DNA of 64,000 bases, taken from contig NZ_CP132194.1 of assembly GCF_030718935.1 (NCBI RefSeq), positions 2,542,001 to 2,606,000 of the forward strand, read 5' to 3'. The position numbers and the translations under genes are program-made. Origin of the DNA: Psychrobacter sp. M13 (lineage in GTDB: Bacteria; Pseudomonadota; Gammaproteobacteria; Pseudomonadales; Moraxellaceae). Each line of letters begins with the position of its first letter. Positions within the stretch are counted from its first letter, which is position 1. Below are positions 19,536 to 28,720 of the stretch, piece by piece. The notes below the pieces were generated by a model. That model was not told where the DNA came from and made no database searches. It was given only the letters and a program-made list of their open reading frames with translations.

Positions 19536-20018
19536 CTAATTTCGCTTTTGAGCGCGTATTTGCAACGCTTTAACTTGTTCATCTAAGCCTGCAATCGGCC
19601 CTTCAACTGGTATATTAGGTGCAACTTCTTGGATAGATAAACTACTAATTGGTGAGCTCGATGTTGCGCCAATCTCCGCCATCCACTCGCCTAACTGCTT
19701 AGAGGAGCTGATATAGACGATACGTCCAAGACCTGCCCAAGCATGCGCCGCCGAGCACATCGCACAGTGCTCACCTGAGGTATAAACCGTCGCTTGCGTA
19801 CGAGCATCGGCAGTCATATTTTGCGCCGCCCAGCGCGCGACCGCAGTCTCTGGATGATAAGTGGCATCGACCGTATTAGCACGATTACGATCCTCATTCA
19901 TCACTGTGCCATCAGCGTCCACCAGTACGCTACCAAAAGGCTCATCGCCTGCTGCTAAAGCTTCGGCTGCCAGCTCAATACAGCGCTGCAAATGCTTTTT
20001 ATCCTTATCGTTTAGCAT
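19536..20018 (-). CDS. Nucleoside/guanine deaminase-like protein (cytidine deaminase fold)
   Basis: A 160-residue zinc deaminase of the TadA/guanine-deaminase group. The start is moved 11 codons downstream of the longest reading because GGGAG stands before MLNDKD and nothing stands before the upstream ATG. Zinc motifs are HPETAVARWA (His ligand and catalytic Glu as HPE in place of HAE) and SGEHCAMCSAAHAW (PCxxC-type cysteines). The ending differs from TadA, so the substrate is more likely a free base or nucleoside than tRNA. It lies between argE and the ygfB-family gene on the same strand. Confidence 0.82.
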   Translation of the reverse strand: MLNDKDKKHLQRCIELAAEALAAGDEPFGSVLVDADGTVMNEDRNRANTVDATYHPETAVARWAAQNMTADARTQATVYTSGEHCAMCSAAHAWAGLGRIVYISSSKQLGEWMAEIGATSSSPISSLSIQEVAPNIPVEGPIAGLDEQVKALQIRAQKRN

Positions 20019-20067
20019 TTTATACTCCCACTTATGATTATCTACGTCCATACTGTAATAGCCAATA

Positions 20068-20745
20068 TTAAGACGGATTATGCTGATTCATAACATCTAA
20101 CACAGGCGGTATAGATTTTGGCTTATTATTTGGCTTACCATTAGCGACTTGACTTTCTGCTTGCTGCTCTTTAGCCGTTTTGGCATCGATGGCTAGGCCT
20201 GCAATCAACGCGATATCTTTTACAGGTTTGCGGGTGCGGGTAGCAAAGCTGACAGGAACCATACGCGCGAACTCATAAATATGCAGGTAGGACTCCTCGC
20301 CACCTTCAAAGTCTTCTTCATCTTCTAGTCTAATAGCGCCAATCTTTGCCAAATCAGTCAGCATTTCATTCTCTTCAGCCGTCAAACGACAATCGGTAAT
20401 GCCAAAGCCGGTCATAAAACCATTCGCCCACTGTTTCAGTGCCATTACGCGCTCGTATAAATCATGTTCATCATCAGGAACCAAGGGCGTAAAGGCATAA
20501 GCATCGTCTTTATCTTTAAGTTGAAATACGGTGTCCTCAGCCTCTTCCGTCAATAGCGTCAAGGCAGGCTCTGGCAGCGGCGCAAAGCTTAGCTCCTCAA
20601 GTACTCTCGCCCAGCCTTCACTATCTGGCGCATCACAAGCCGTCATAAGGCCTGTCATCAGTCCATGCAACTCACTGATGCTCACATCCGTCCACTCTTC
20701 AAAGACTGTTAACCAAGTGTTCCAGCCTGAAATGTTATCATTCAT
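20068..20745 (-). CDS. UPF0149/YgfB-family protein
   Basis: 225 residues, acidic, with the UPF0149 core SISELHGLMTGLMTACD, LYERVMALKQWANGFMTGFG and LEDEEDFEGGEESYLHIYEFARMVP. In Pseudomonas, YgfB sits beside zapA as here, and the P. aeruginosa homologue has been linked to control of AmpD-family expression. The C-terminal 40 residues (AKEQQAESQ...) are a polar tail. AGGAT precedes the ATG. It is divergent from the zapB-like/zapA pair. Confidence 0.9.
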   Translation of the reverse strand: MNDNISGWNTWLTVFEEWTDVSISELHGLMTGLMTACDAPDSEGWARVLEELSFAPLPEPALTLLTEEAEDTVFQLKDKDDAYAFTPLVPDDEHDLYERVMALKQWANGFMTGFGITDCRLTAEENEMLTDLAKIGAIRLEDEEDFEGGEESYLHIYEFARMVPVSFATRTRKPVKDIALIAGLAIDAKTAKEQQAESQVANGKPNNKPKSIPPVLDVMNQHNPS

Positions 20746-20977
20746 AAAATTATCCTAATTATTATTAATTACCCAATAGTGACTACTAAAAGTCGCCAAA
20801 AAACACTTATAACAAATAAGCTATCTGTTATATAAAGTATTATTGGCAATATAGAGGGCTGTGAGTTTGTTGATGAATTACGGTGTTGATATAGCTATTA
20901 TGCGGTCACCTATGGCATTATTAAACGGATAACTATAAATTCATTCACACCCTACTGGTTAAGGATAGAAACTGACT

Positions 20978-21418
20978 ATGTATGAACACCTAAAAGTCTT
21001 AGAAAAAATGGTACTCGATATCAAAAAGCAGTATCAGCTGGTCAGTGATGAGCTAAATACCCTCAAACAAAAGCCTAATACTGATCCAAAAGAGCTATCC
21101 GCGCTAAAGGCTAAGCTTGATACTAGCTTTGCTGAACGTGATGCCAGTAAAAAACAACTCAATGATCTGGATAATCGCTATCAAAGCCTAGCTGAAGCTC
21201 ATCATATGATAGGTGAAGAGCAAGACAAGCTGCACACTCAATTAGCTGATTTGCAGCAAAAAAATAAAGATTTGCAACAGAAAAATGAGTCGCTTGCTCA
21301 ACAAAATGGTGAGCTACAGCAGCAAAATCATGACTTGCAAGAAAAAAACCAGCTAGCAGCTGAACGTACTCAAGTGGTGCTCCAGCGTCTAACTCGTATC
21401 GATCAGATGGAGAGTTAA
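20978..21418 (+). CDS. Coiled-coil protein, ZapB/TIGR02449-like
   Basis: 146 residues, almost entirely coiled coil. Residues ~89-125 consist of five consecutive heptads of the form D/E-L-Q-Q-x-N-x (for example DLQQKNK, DLQQKNE, ELQQQNH, DLQEKNQ). The C-terminus, NQLAAERTQVVLQRLTRIDQ, resembles the short TIGR02449 proteins that lie beside zapA in Pseudomonas. The position, divergent from a ygfB-family gene and 66 bp before zapA, supports a cell-division accessory role. It is longer than ZapB (about 80). The exact family is inferred. Confidence 0.7.
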   Translation: MYEHLKVLEKMVLDIKKQYQLVSDELNTLKQKPNTDPKELSALKAKLDTSFAERDASKKQLNDLDNRYQSLAEAHHMIGEEQDKLHTQLADLQQKNKDLQQKNESLAQQNGELQQQNHDLQEKNQLAAERTQVVLQRLTRIDQMES

Positions 21419-21484
21419 GCTTAGATTAACAACTACTGAATTAACTTTATTCTCATTATATTTTAAAACACTGTAGGATTTTTT

Positions 21485-21988
21485 ATGACTGATAATACTT
21501 TTGACGATAAAAAAATGCCGCCGACAAAAATTGTGGCATCAGATCAAACTAAGGCTAATGAGCCAAAAACAGATAATGCTAATAAGTCAGCGTCCACTAC
21601 AAGCTCGGCTACTGATGCTAGTGCTTCAGCCAGTAAAAGCACAGCTAACAAAGCTAATAGCAGTGCCACTTCTAAAACAGCAGCAAAGCCTGAAGCGGCA
21701 ATGAAAAAGGTCGATATCGCCATCGCTGGAGTCAATTATAGCGTCTTCTGCCCTGTCAATGAGGAGAGCGAATTACGAGAAGCTGTCTACTATATCAACG
21801 ACTTTACGGTCAATATCAAGCGAGAATCGCCAAATCTAAAGCAAGAAAATCTATTGGTATTAGCGTGCTTAAACTTATATGAAAAGATTCATGCCAATAA
21901 TAAAATGGATGTCACACGTAAGCAAGATTCTGATCAAACCGAAGCTTTATTGAATAAAGTAATAGCGGACGCTCAGTCTATATTATAA
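21485..21988 (+). CDS. zapA: Cell division protein ZapA with long low-complexity N-terminus
   Basis: ZapA binds FtsZ and bundles protofilaments at the division ring. The ZapA domain spans about residues 75-167: KKVDIAIAGVNYSVFCPVNEESELREAVYYIND and LLVLACLNLYEKI. Before it lie about 75 residues rich in Ser, Ala, Thr and Lys, without predicted structure, which E. coli ZapA (109 residues) lacks. The ATG at 21485 follows GTAGGATT. An internal Met (MKKVDIAI) could be an alternative start but has no clear ribosome site. 6S RNA, often found after zapA, does not fit in the 44-bp gap. Confidence 0.88.
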   Translation: MTDNTFDDKKMPPTKIVASDQTKANEPKTDNANKSASTTSSATDASASASKSTANKANSSATSKTAAKPEAAMKKVDIAIAGVNYSVFCPVNEESELREAVYYINDFTVNIKRESPNLKQENLLVLACLNLYEKIHANNKMDVTRKQDSDQTEALLNKVIADAQSIL

Positions 21989-22032
21989 ATAGTATTTGCT
22001 AAGCTTAAAGTGCTCTCCAGTGAATAATGCGC

Positions 22033-22335
22033 TTAGGGCTGATAGCTCCTACCTGCATGAAAGTCGGCTTGATGCTCATAATTGCAGAAAAACAGCGTAT
22101 TATCTGCCCTATCATTAGTATCCGCGTCAATGATAGTAGACTCAGGTACTATAGCATTGGTCTCTAGTACTCCGCGATATTCGGCTAAGCTGTGACCACA
22201 AAAGTCGCAATGACGCGGCTCTGTCACATCGCCTTTTTGCGGCATCATACTCCTAGGCGCACGCGGGTACATGACTTTATAAAAGAGCCACATGCAGATC
22301 CAGACTATGATAATTATAATAACAACAGCAAACAC
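22033..22335 (-). CDS. Membrane-anchored protein with CxxC, PP0621-like
   Basis: 100 residues. One N-terminal membrane helix (VVIIIIIVWICMWLFYKVMY) is followed by a soluble part with CDFCGHSL and a later Cys in FFCNYEHQADF. That arrangement is a likely zinc ribbon as in PP0621-family proteins. Function is unknown. It converges with zapA and stands downstream of glyS. Confidence 0.65.
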   Translation of the reverse strand: MFAVVIIIIIVWICMWLFYKVMYPRAPRSMMPQKGDVTEPRHCDFCGHSLAEYRGVLETNAIVPESTIIDADTNDRADNTLFFCNYEHQADFHAGRSYQP

Positions 22336-22440
22336 GGCAATGCTCCTTTGAATACCTGTTAACGATTATGACCATAGCTTAAAGTTTACTGTAAATTGAC
22401 CTATCAGCACAATTATTAGCTCAAATAAAACCATTTGCTA

Positions 22441-22486
22441 TAAAAAACGGCGCGGCCTTGATGATAAGTAGCAGCGCCATTTTTTA
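22441..22486 (-). terminator. Terminator after glyS
   Basis: Inverted repeat AAAAAATGGCGC / GCGCCGTTTTTT (read on the minus strand) with a 20-base loop, 154 bp after the glyS stop. The 22336-22639 gap holds nothing else I can support. Confidence 0.7.
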
Positions 22487-22639
22487 TGCTCTGCAATGTG
22501 AGCTATCAGAGTCAGTGAGTGTAGCTAGCTTATACCATTCCCAAAAATTAGAGTGGCGCGGCAAACTTGTGCAAGTAATACATCTAGTAGACTTAGCAAG
22601 TTTAACAATGTCAATCGTACTCTTTGGTTTTGGTATTAT

Positions 22640-24733
22640 TTATAATTGTAGTTCACTAATATCAGCCACAGTTAAGAATAATGCTCGTACTTGTTTGAGC
22701 AGTGCTAAGCGATTGCCTTTGAGTGCAGCATCTTCACTATTCACCATCACATCATCAAAGAATTGCGTCAGTGGCTCATCTAGACTCGCAAGCTTTTGCA
22801 AGATTTGGGTGTAATCAGCCTCTTTAAGTAAAGGCGCTAATGCTGCCTGTGCTTGGCCCACTGCACGATACAGCTGTTGCTCGGCAGGCTCAGACAATAG
22901 CGACTCATCGATATTATCAGCCACTTGCGCCTCGGACTTAGCCAAAATATTAGCCACACGCTTATTAGAGTCGGCCAGCTTAGAGGCTTGCGGCAATTCA
23001 CTAAAGGCTTGCACCGCGCGAATACGCTGATCAAAATCTAGCGGCATGTGCGGATTAATCGCTTGTACTGCCTGAATAGTATCGACACTGACACCCTGCT
23101 CAGTGTACATCGCCCGATAGCGTGAATTCAAAAAGGTGATGACTTGAGTAAAGGTATCACCCATCTTAATAGTGGCATCATTATCAGCGCTAGAGTAATT
23201 CTTAATCGCCTGCTCAACGAGCGCTACTAAGTTAATGGGCAGCTGCTTCTCGATTAAAATACGTAGAATACCAATGGCTGAGCGACGTAAACTAAACGGA
23301 TCTTTTGAGCCTGTTGGCGCTTGGTCGATAGCAAAAATACCTACTAGCGTGTCCAAACGGTCTGCCAGTGCCAGACAGATACCAATTGGCGTTTGTGGTA
23401 GCACATCACCACTGAACTTGGGCAGATACTGCTCTTGCAAGCTGGCAGCAACGGCTTCAGGCTCATTATTTAAGCGGGCATAATAAGTACCTGCAATCCC
23501 TTGCAACTCAGGATATTCGCCGACTAGCGAGCTTGCTAAGTCAGCCTTGGACAGTATAGCTGCGCGTACGGTCTCATCGATATCGATCTGCACACCTTGC
23601 TCTAGCATGAGGGTTGCGATAAAAGCAGCTAGCTTGGCAATACGCTCGGACTTTTGCCAGATAGTGCCTAACTTATCTTGAAATACTCGTGTCTTGAGGC
23701 TCTCAGTTAATGCAAATAAAGGCTGTTTTTGATCTTGCAGGAAGAAAAACTCTGCATCAGCTAAACGAGGACGGACGACTTTCTCATTACCTTCAACAAT
23801 TTGGTTGGGGTCTTTGGATTCGATATTAGTTATAAATATAAAGTACGGTAGCAGCTTGCCTTGTTTGTCGGTCAAGCAAAAATACTTTTGATCGGCTTGC
23901 ATAGTTGAGATTAGTGCCTCTTGTGGCACTTGCAAAAACCGCGGCTCAAAACTTGCGCGCAATGCAATAGGGAAATCAACTAGCGCGGTCACTTCATCGA
24001 GCAACTCTTGTGGCACGATTGCCTTTGCATTCACCTGATCGGCTAAAGTTTTTACTTGATTATTAATCAGCGTTCTACGCTTATCAAAATTCGCAATAAC
24101 TTTTAAGCTTTGCAGCAGCGACTCGTAATTATCGGCATGGTCAATAGCGTGATAATCGGGACTATGAAAACGATGACCGCGCGTTTGAGTGCCTGTTTGC
24201 TGACCTTGAATCGTCGCTTCAACGAGCTGGTCATCTTGCATCAAGACCGCCCACTGTACGGGACGCACGAACTCCTCTCTTGAGCTGCCCGAACGCATAC
24301 GCTTGGCAATCGGCAGATTATCCAACGCGGTTTGCAATATCTGTGGTAGTAGCTCAGTGACCGCTTGCCCGTGAATGGTTTGCTCGTAGCCGACGTAATC
24401 GCCTTTATCCGTGTTGATAGTGATAAGCTCACTTGGATCAATACCTAAACCCTTGGCGAAACCAATAGCGGCGCGGCTTGGATTACCCTCCGCGTCAAAT
24501 GCCGCTTTTATCGCAGGTCCACGCTTTTGCTCGCTACGATCAGGCTGCTTTTCACTAATGCCTTGAATTTGTAGTGCCAAGCGGCGCGGCGCAGCAAAGG
24601 CTCTGATGCTCTCAAAGCTAATGTCAGCATTTTTTAACTGATCCGTAACGCTGGTTTGTAGCGCATCACGTAGGGGTTTTAGACTTTTTGGCGGCAGCTC
24701 TTCACACCCCAACTCAAACAAAATCGTACTCAT
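22640..24733 (-). CDS. glyS: Glycyl-tRNA synthetase beta subunit
   Basis: Beta chain of the alpha2beta2 glycyl-tRNA synthetase; it recognises tRNA-Gly and has an anticodon-binding domain and an HD-like domain. 697 residues, normal length. Landmarks are LFELGCEELPPKSL at the N-terminus, FAAPRRLALQI, REEFVRPVQWAV, DKGDYVGYEQT, LADRLDTLVGIFAI and GSKDPFSLRRSAIGILRI. It is translationally close to glyQ (9 bp gap), so the two form one operon. AGGAG precedes the ATG. Confidence 0.97.
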   Translation of the reverse strand: MSTILFELGCEELPPKSLKPLRDALQTSVTDQLKNADISFESIRAFAAPRRLALQIQGISEKQPDRSEQKRGPAIKAAFDAEGNPSRAAIGFAKGLGIDPSELITINTDKGDYVGYEQTIHGQAVTELLPQILQTALDNLPIAKRMRSGSSREEFVRPVQWAVLMQDDQLVEATIQGQQTGTQTRGHRFHSPDYHAIDHADNYESLLQSLKVIANFDKRRTLINNQVKTLADQVNAKAIVPQELLDEVTALVDFPIALRASFEPRFLQVPQEALISTMQADQKYFCLTDKQGKLLPYFIFITNIESKDPNQIVEGNEKVVRPRLADAEFFFLQDQKQPLFALTESLKTRVFQDKLGTIWQKSERIAKLAAFIATLMLEQGVQIDIDETVRAAILSKADLASSLVGEYPELQGIAGTYYARLNNEPEAVAASLQEQYLPKFSGDVLPQTPIGICLALADRLDTLVGIFAIDQAPTGSKDPFSLRRSAIGILRILIEKQLPINLVALVEQAIKNYSSADNDATIKMGDTFTQVITFLNSRYRAMYTEQGVSVDTIQAVQAINPHMPLDFDQRIRAVQAFSELPQASKLADSNKRVANILAKSEAQVADNIDESLLSEPAEQQLYRAVGQAQAALAPLLKEADYTQILQKLASLDEPLTQFFDDVMVNSEDAALKGNRLALLKQVRALFLTVADISELQL

Positions 24734-24742
24734 GGGATGCTC

Positions 24743-25756
24743 CTATTTATCGTTGTTGTTTTTGGCAGGTTTGTTATCATTATTTTGTTTATCAGCTTGC
24801 TCATCAGCTTTTGGCAAGTACTTATCCAAAGCGGCTTGGCGATGTTCATCATCGGCTAGTGGGAAGCCAAGCTTAGCGCGCGCCTCGACATAGCCTAGTG
24901 CCACTTTGCGCGCTAGCGTACGTACTCGCAGGATAAAACGCTGACGTTCAGTAACTGAAATCGCGCCACGCGCGTCCAATAAATTAAAGGCATGTGAGGC
25001 TTTTAGCACCATCTCATAAGCAGGCAGTGGTAAACCCTCAGCCACTAACTTATCAGCTTGCGCCTCATAAAAGTCAAAAAACTCGCTCATCTTCGGTACA
25101 TCAGCGTGTTCAAAGTTATAGGTTGACTGCTCAACTTCATTTTGATGAAACACATCGCCATAAGTGACTCGCCCAAATTCACCATCCGCCCAGACTAGAT
25201 CATAAACGCTATCGACGCCTTGCACATACATTGCCAAGCGCTCAAGACCATAAGTAATCTCACCCGTTACTGGGAAGCACTCAATACCACCGACTTGCTG
25301 GAAATACGTAAACTGGGTGACTTCCATACCGTTAAGCCAAATCTCCCAACCCAGTCCCCACGCACCAAGCGTCGGCGACTCCCAGTTATCTTCTACAAAT
25401 CGTATATCATGTATCAGCGGATCAATGCCGATCGCCCTCAACGAGTCCAAATATAGCTCTTGAATATTAGGCGGATTAGGCTTGAGTACCACTTGAAACT
25501 GATAATAGTGCTGCAAGCGATTCGGGTTATCACCATAGCGCCCATCTGTTGGACGGCGTGAAGGCTGTACATAAGCGGCGTTCCAGCGCTCAGGACCTAA
25601 AGAGCGCAAGAAGGTTGCGGTATGAAAAGTACCTGCACCGACCTCCATGTCATAAGGCTGCAAGACTACGCAGCCCTTGGAAGCCCAGTAATTTTGTAGC
25701 GTTAAGATCAAGTCTTGAAAAGTTAAAGTTTGAGAGTTTATAGCTTGGGAAGTCAT
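24743..25756 (-). CDS. glyQ: Glycyl-tRNA synthetase alpha subunit
   Basis: Catalytic alpha chain that activates glycine. 337 residues with the class II signatures [55 protein letters not shown] and [20 protein letters not shown]. It is about 30 residues longer than E. coli GlyQ because of a Lys/Asn/Asp-rich tail after DKYLPKADE. It is the first gene of the glyQS operon. The cognate tRNA-Gly(GCC) gene lies about 5.6 kb away. Confidence 0.97.
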   Translation of the reverse strand: MTSQAINSQTLTFQDLILTLQNYWASKGCVVLQPYDMEVGAGTFHTATFLRSLGPERWNAAYVQPSRRPTDGRYGDNPNRLQHYYQFQVVLKPNPPNIQELYLDSLRAIGIDPLIHDIRFVEDNWESPTLGAWGLGWEIWLNGMEVTQFTYFQQVGGIECFPVTGEITYGLERLAMYVQGVDSVYDLVWADGEFGRVTYGDVFHQNEVEQSTYNFEHADVPKMSEFFDFYEAQADKLVAEGLPLPAYEMVLKASHAFNLLDARGAISVTERQRFILRVRTLARKVALGYVEARAKLGFPLADDEHRQAALDKYLPKADEQADKQNNDNKPAKNNNDK

Positions 25757-25923
25757 AGGAAAATCGCTGTGGAATGAATAGAGTGAGACAAAGCTTGAAT
25801 CAACATTATTAAAAACTATTTAGCTCTGTATGGCTAAGTATTGGTTTAACTGTCTACCTTACTAAAAAATGGCTATTTTAGCTATATTTACCCTAACTAA
25901 TTTTTACGAAGGCAGCAAAAAAA

Positions 25924-25949
25924 TACCCAAATGAATAAACATTTGGGTA
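25924..25949 (-). terminator. Terminator after the PspC-domain gene
   Basis: Perfect 10-bp stem TACCCAAATG / CATTTGGGTA with a 6-base loop, followed on the minus strand by seven T. It separates the PspC gene from glyQ. A second small repeat, CCTGTT/AACAGG with a T-rich tail on the plus strand, lies just beside it at about 25972-26000. Confidence 0.85.
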
Positions 25950-26043
25950 GGAGGAAAAGTGTAATACAGTATCCTGTTTGAACAGGCTTTTTGTTTTTGG
26001 TGAAGCTTTTTTCTAAAACGTTAACTTTGCTTATAAGACACGA

Positions 26044-26268
26044 CTATTGATAAGATTGACTAGTTGCTTTGGGCATGACGAACCACAATATGATATAAAT
26101 TAAGATACCTGGAACTGCCGCACTTAACGATGATATCACCACAAATAAAATTCGAACCCAAAACGGTGACCATCCCACGTATTCTGCAATACCACCCATA
26201 ACCCCCGCTAAAATACGATTGTTCCTTGAGCGATGTAACTTTGCTAACTTGTTTGAAGAGTTGGTCAA
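26044..26268 (-). CDS. PspC-domain membrane protein
   Basis: A 74-residue protein consisting of one PspC domain: LHRSRNNRILAGVMGGIAEYVGWSPFWVRILFVV, then a second hydrophobic helix ending in IILWFVMPK. PspC domains occur in phage-shock regulators and in many short membrane proteins of unknown role. No pspA, pspB or pspF lies nearby. Initiation is at TTG, supported by AGGAG 7-8 bases upstream, and no in-frame ATG fits the domain. Confidence 0.85.
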   Translation of the reverse strand: MTNSSNKLAKLHRSRNNRILAGVMGGIAEYVGWSPFWVRILFVVISSLSAAVPGILIYIILWFVMPKATSQSYQ

Positions 26269-26755
26269 ATTTATACTCCTATCGGTTCTGCTTAACTTAC
26301 GACTAAGTATAGCAACTTATGCTTAATTATCTGTTGATAGTGTAGGCATGCTTTGTGAATTTATGCTAACTAAAGTTGCTCTACCCTGTCATTATCGCTT
26401 GTAAGCTGCTGATTTTAAATAGTTATTTCAAAATGTTTCAAGAATGGCTTTGTTACCTGTTTATTGCCACAGTATAATTGCCGCAAATTGTACAAAGGGT
26501 TGAAAATCAACATTTTATAGTGGTCGTGATTGTATATTTTTTAACTTTTACGAATATCTACAGTCAAAGTAGCCCTATTTACAATAACCTACCTGTATAA
26601 ATACGCAAACCTTTATACCATGCACATAAATTATTAATCTTGCCGATTGTTAACTATTATTAGTACACAATAGACAAGCTTAAACCAAAATTTGCACTTC
26701 AAATCTATAGTCAAAACCTGCACTTAAAACACGCACTTAGAACATAGGAAATCGT
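26269..26755. other. Divergent PspC/nadR-like gap with tandem 13-bp repeats
   Basis: 487 bp, AT-rich. Immediately before the nadR-like start, TGCACTTAAAACA and CGCACTTAGAACA stand in direct tandem (26719-26744), and a third GCACTT lies 26 bp earlier (26694-26699). These may be regulator sites for the nadR-like/pnuC pair. I see no gene in the rest. Confidence 0.4.
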
Positions 26756-27808
26756 ATGTACGATACTGGCATAATGATAGGACATTTTGAACCGCTACAT
26801 TTAGGACAGATGCGTAGTATTCTAGCGGCAGCGGGACAAGCTAAAGAGCTGCATATTATCATCACTAAGCACCCTTCCCCGCATCTAGACTTTCATATTA
26901 CTTTGCAAGATAAAGCACGCTGGTTGCAGATGGCTTGTGCTGATCTGCCTTTTATCCATATTTATACGACAAAGACAATGGCGCTGCCACTACATGAAAG
27001 CTTTGATAAGGTGGCTGTCGATATAGCAGCAAGCAATGCAAAATTACAGCAGATAACTCAGCAGCTAAGCTTGCCTACAGACGCAGTGCTGTTTATGGCA
27101 GAGAATCATCCCTTAGCACAAGATGGTGTACGCGCGCAGCTATCAATGCAGATCATCACTACTCCATTGCAATCAGAGTTTGACTCTTATGCTATCGCTC
27201 GCAATCCAATAGCGCATTGGTCAGCTATTCATCCAGAGGCGCGTGGTGACTATACTAAGACTGTAGCTATCGTCGGTGGTGAAAGCTCAGGCAAGACCAC
27301 CTTAGTGCATAAACTGGCTAACTATTACGGGGCCAGCTTTGCCTTAGAGATGGGACGGCTCTATGTTGGGACGGATTTGGGTGGTAGCGAGGTTGGGCTA
27401 CAATATAGCGATTATGCGCCGATCGCTCTTAATCATGCGCAAGCTATACGGGAGGCCAAGGCCCGTGCTACTGCGCCTATAACGATTATCGATACGGACT
27501 TTGTCACCACGCAGGCATTTTGTGAGGAATATGAAGGGCGCAATCAGCCTTTCGTCAGTGCTTGTATTAATGAGTTTCGCTTAGATTATACGATTATGCT
27601 CGATAATAATATGCCTTGGGTCGCTGATGGCATGCGCTCATTAGGAGACGTGGCATCGCGTGGACGCTTTGAGCAGCGACTCATTGATATCTTTGATCGT
27701 CATAACATTGAGCCACATCTGATAGATAAGCCAGATTATGATGCTCGTTATTTCGAGGCAGTAGCTTTTATTGATGAGTACGTTTATGGCAAATCAATTA
27801 GTAAATAA
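26756..27808 (+). CDS. NadR-like nicotinamide riboside kinase with degenerate NMN adenylyltransferase domain
   Basis: 350 residues. The C-terminal half is a ribosylnicotinamide kinase with an intact P-loop, GGESSGKTT (174-182). The N-terminal half has the NMN-adenylyltransferase fold, but its nucleotide motif reads GHFEPLHLGQ, so the second His of HxGH is Gln18. The later SSTxIR-type motif is replaced by DSYAIARNP (143-151). The helix-turn-helix repressor domain of enterobacterial NadR is absent. The next gene is pnuC, which imports nicotinamide riboside, so the protein probably phosphorylates imported riboside to NMN. Whether it can still make NAD from NMN is doubtful. Confidence 0.85.
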   Translation: MYDTGIMIGHFEPLHLGQMRSILAAAGQAKELHIIITKHPSPHLDFHITLQDKARWLQMACADLPFIHIYTTKTMALPLHESFDKVAVDIAASNAKLQQITQQLSLPTDAVLFMAENHPLAQDGVRAQLSMQIITTPLQSEFDSYAIARNPIAHWSAIHPEARGDYTKTVAIVGGESSGKTTLVHKLANYYGASFALEMGRLYVGTDLGGSEVGLQYSDYAPIALNHAQAIREAKARATAPITIIDTDFVTTQAFCEEYEGRNQPFVSACINEFRLDYTIMLDNNMPWVADGMRSLGDVASRGRFEQRLIDIFDRHNIEPHLIDKPDYDARYFEAVAFIDEYVYGKSISK

Positions 27809-27863
27809 ACCATAAAACTATAATTAAAAGATAACCGTTGAAATTTTAAGGATAATAAAAAAA

Positions 27864-28610
27864 ATGCGCATTCAGCTATTGGATAATATTACAGGGAAGT
27901 GGGCGCTACAATGGATAGTGGCTTGGTTTATTGCAGGCGTACTAGCGTTATCGTCAGGGTTTTGGCTGACCACTGAGCATACTGGACTTGATTGGTTCTA
28001 TTTGGGTGTGTCATTTGTAGGGCTAGTCTGCGTTGTATCGCTATCGTTTCGTAAAAACATACTGGGCAACGGCTTTGGTATGGGTGCGACCGCTGGTGAG
28101 GTGATCGTACAGGGGACAGCGGGTTCAGTCGGCTTGATGCTAGCGCCATTATTTAACTTTTTTACTCACCTTTATGGGCTATTTTATTGGACTAAGAATA
28201 CTGACGCTGATGGCGATATGATACCTAAATCGGCCAATAAGTGGGTTTGGCTGATTACGCTTACCTTTATGGTCATAGGCCTAGCTTTATTCCCTACGAT
28301 TAATGATTTACTCGCCAGCTATGGCTACGGCGTCGTTGAAGATGACAATAGCTTATTTTTAGGTTTTATCTCGTTTTTTTGGATTAACGTTATCGCTTTT
28401 ATATTATCGATTACCGCGCAGGCGGCCATGATATTACGCTACTCCTTTAACTGGTGGCTGTGGATTATCTCTAACTTTGTATGGTTGACCGTGAACTTAA
28501 TGTCAGGTAATTATATCTTTGCTATTCAAACGATGGTCTATCAGGTCAATTCTTTCGTTGGGCTGTATGAATGGTATCGAAGCGAGCAGGACGCCCTGAA
28601 AACAGCGTGA
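27864..28610 (+). CDS. pnuC: Nicotinamide riboside transporter PnuC
   Basis: An inner-membrane facilitator of nicotinamide riboside uptake, driven by phosphorylation of the substrate inside the cell. The 248 residues have about seven hydrophobic segments, with the PnuC-type stretches WLTTEHTGLDWFYLGVSF, WVWLITLTFMVIGLALF, and the C-terminal NFVWLTVNLMSGNYIFAIQTMVYQVNSFVGLYEW. It follows the NadR-like kinase gene by 55 bp with AAGGAT before the ATG, which is the common pairing of transporter and trapping kinase. Confidence 0.92.
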   Translation: MRIQLLDNITGKWALQWIVAWFIAGVLALSSGFWLTTEHTGLDWFYLGVSFVGLVCVVSLSFRKNILGNGFGMGATAGEVIVQGTAGSVGLMLAPLFNFFTHLYGLFYWTKNTDADGDMIPKSANKWVWLITLTFMVIGLALFPTINDLLASYGYGVVEDDNSLFLGFISFFWINVIAFILSITAQAAMILRYSFNWWLWIISNFVWLTVNLMSGNYIFAIQTMVYQVNSFVGLYEWYRSEQDALKTA

Positions 28611-28720
28611 TAACAGAGCCTTATGACTGCGCGGTTTATGAGATAAAATGGTATGCAGACTGAAATAGTGCTACAACTAAACGATAGCTCAATTCATTTT
28701 TCACTAACAAGGAGGTTAGT

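Noticed and set aside
21989-22032. 6S RNA gene after zapA
   Set aside because: The gap to the next gene is only 44 bp, too short for 6S RNA, and no suitable hairpin is seen.
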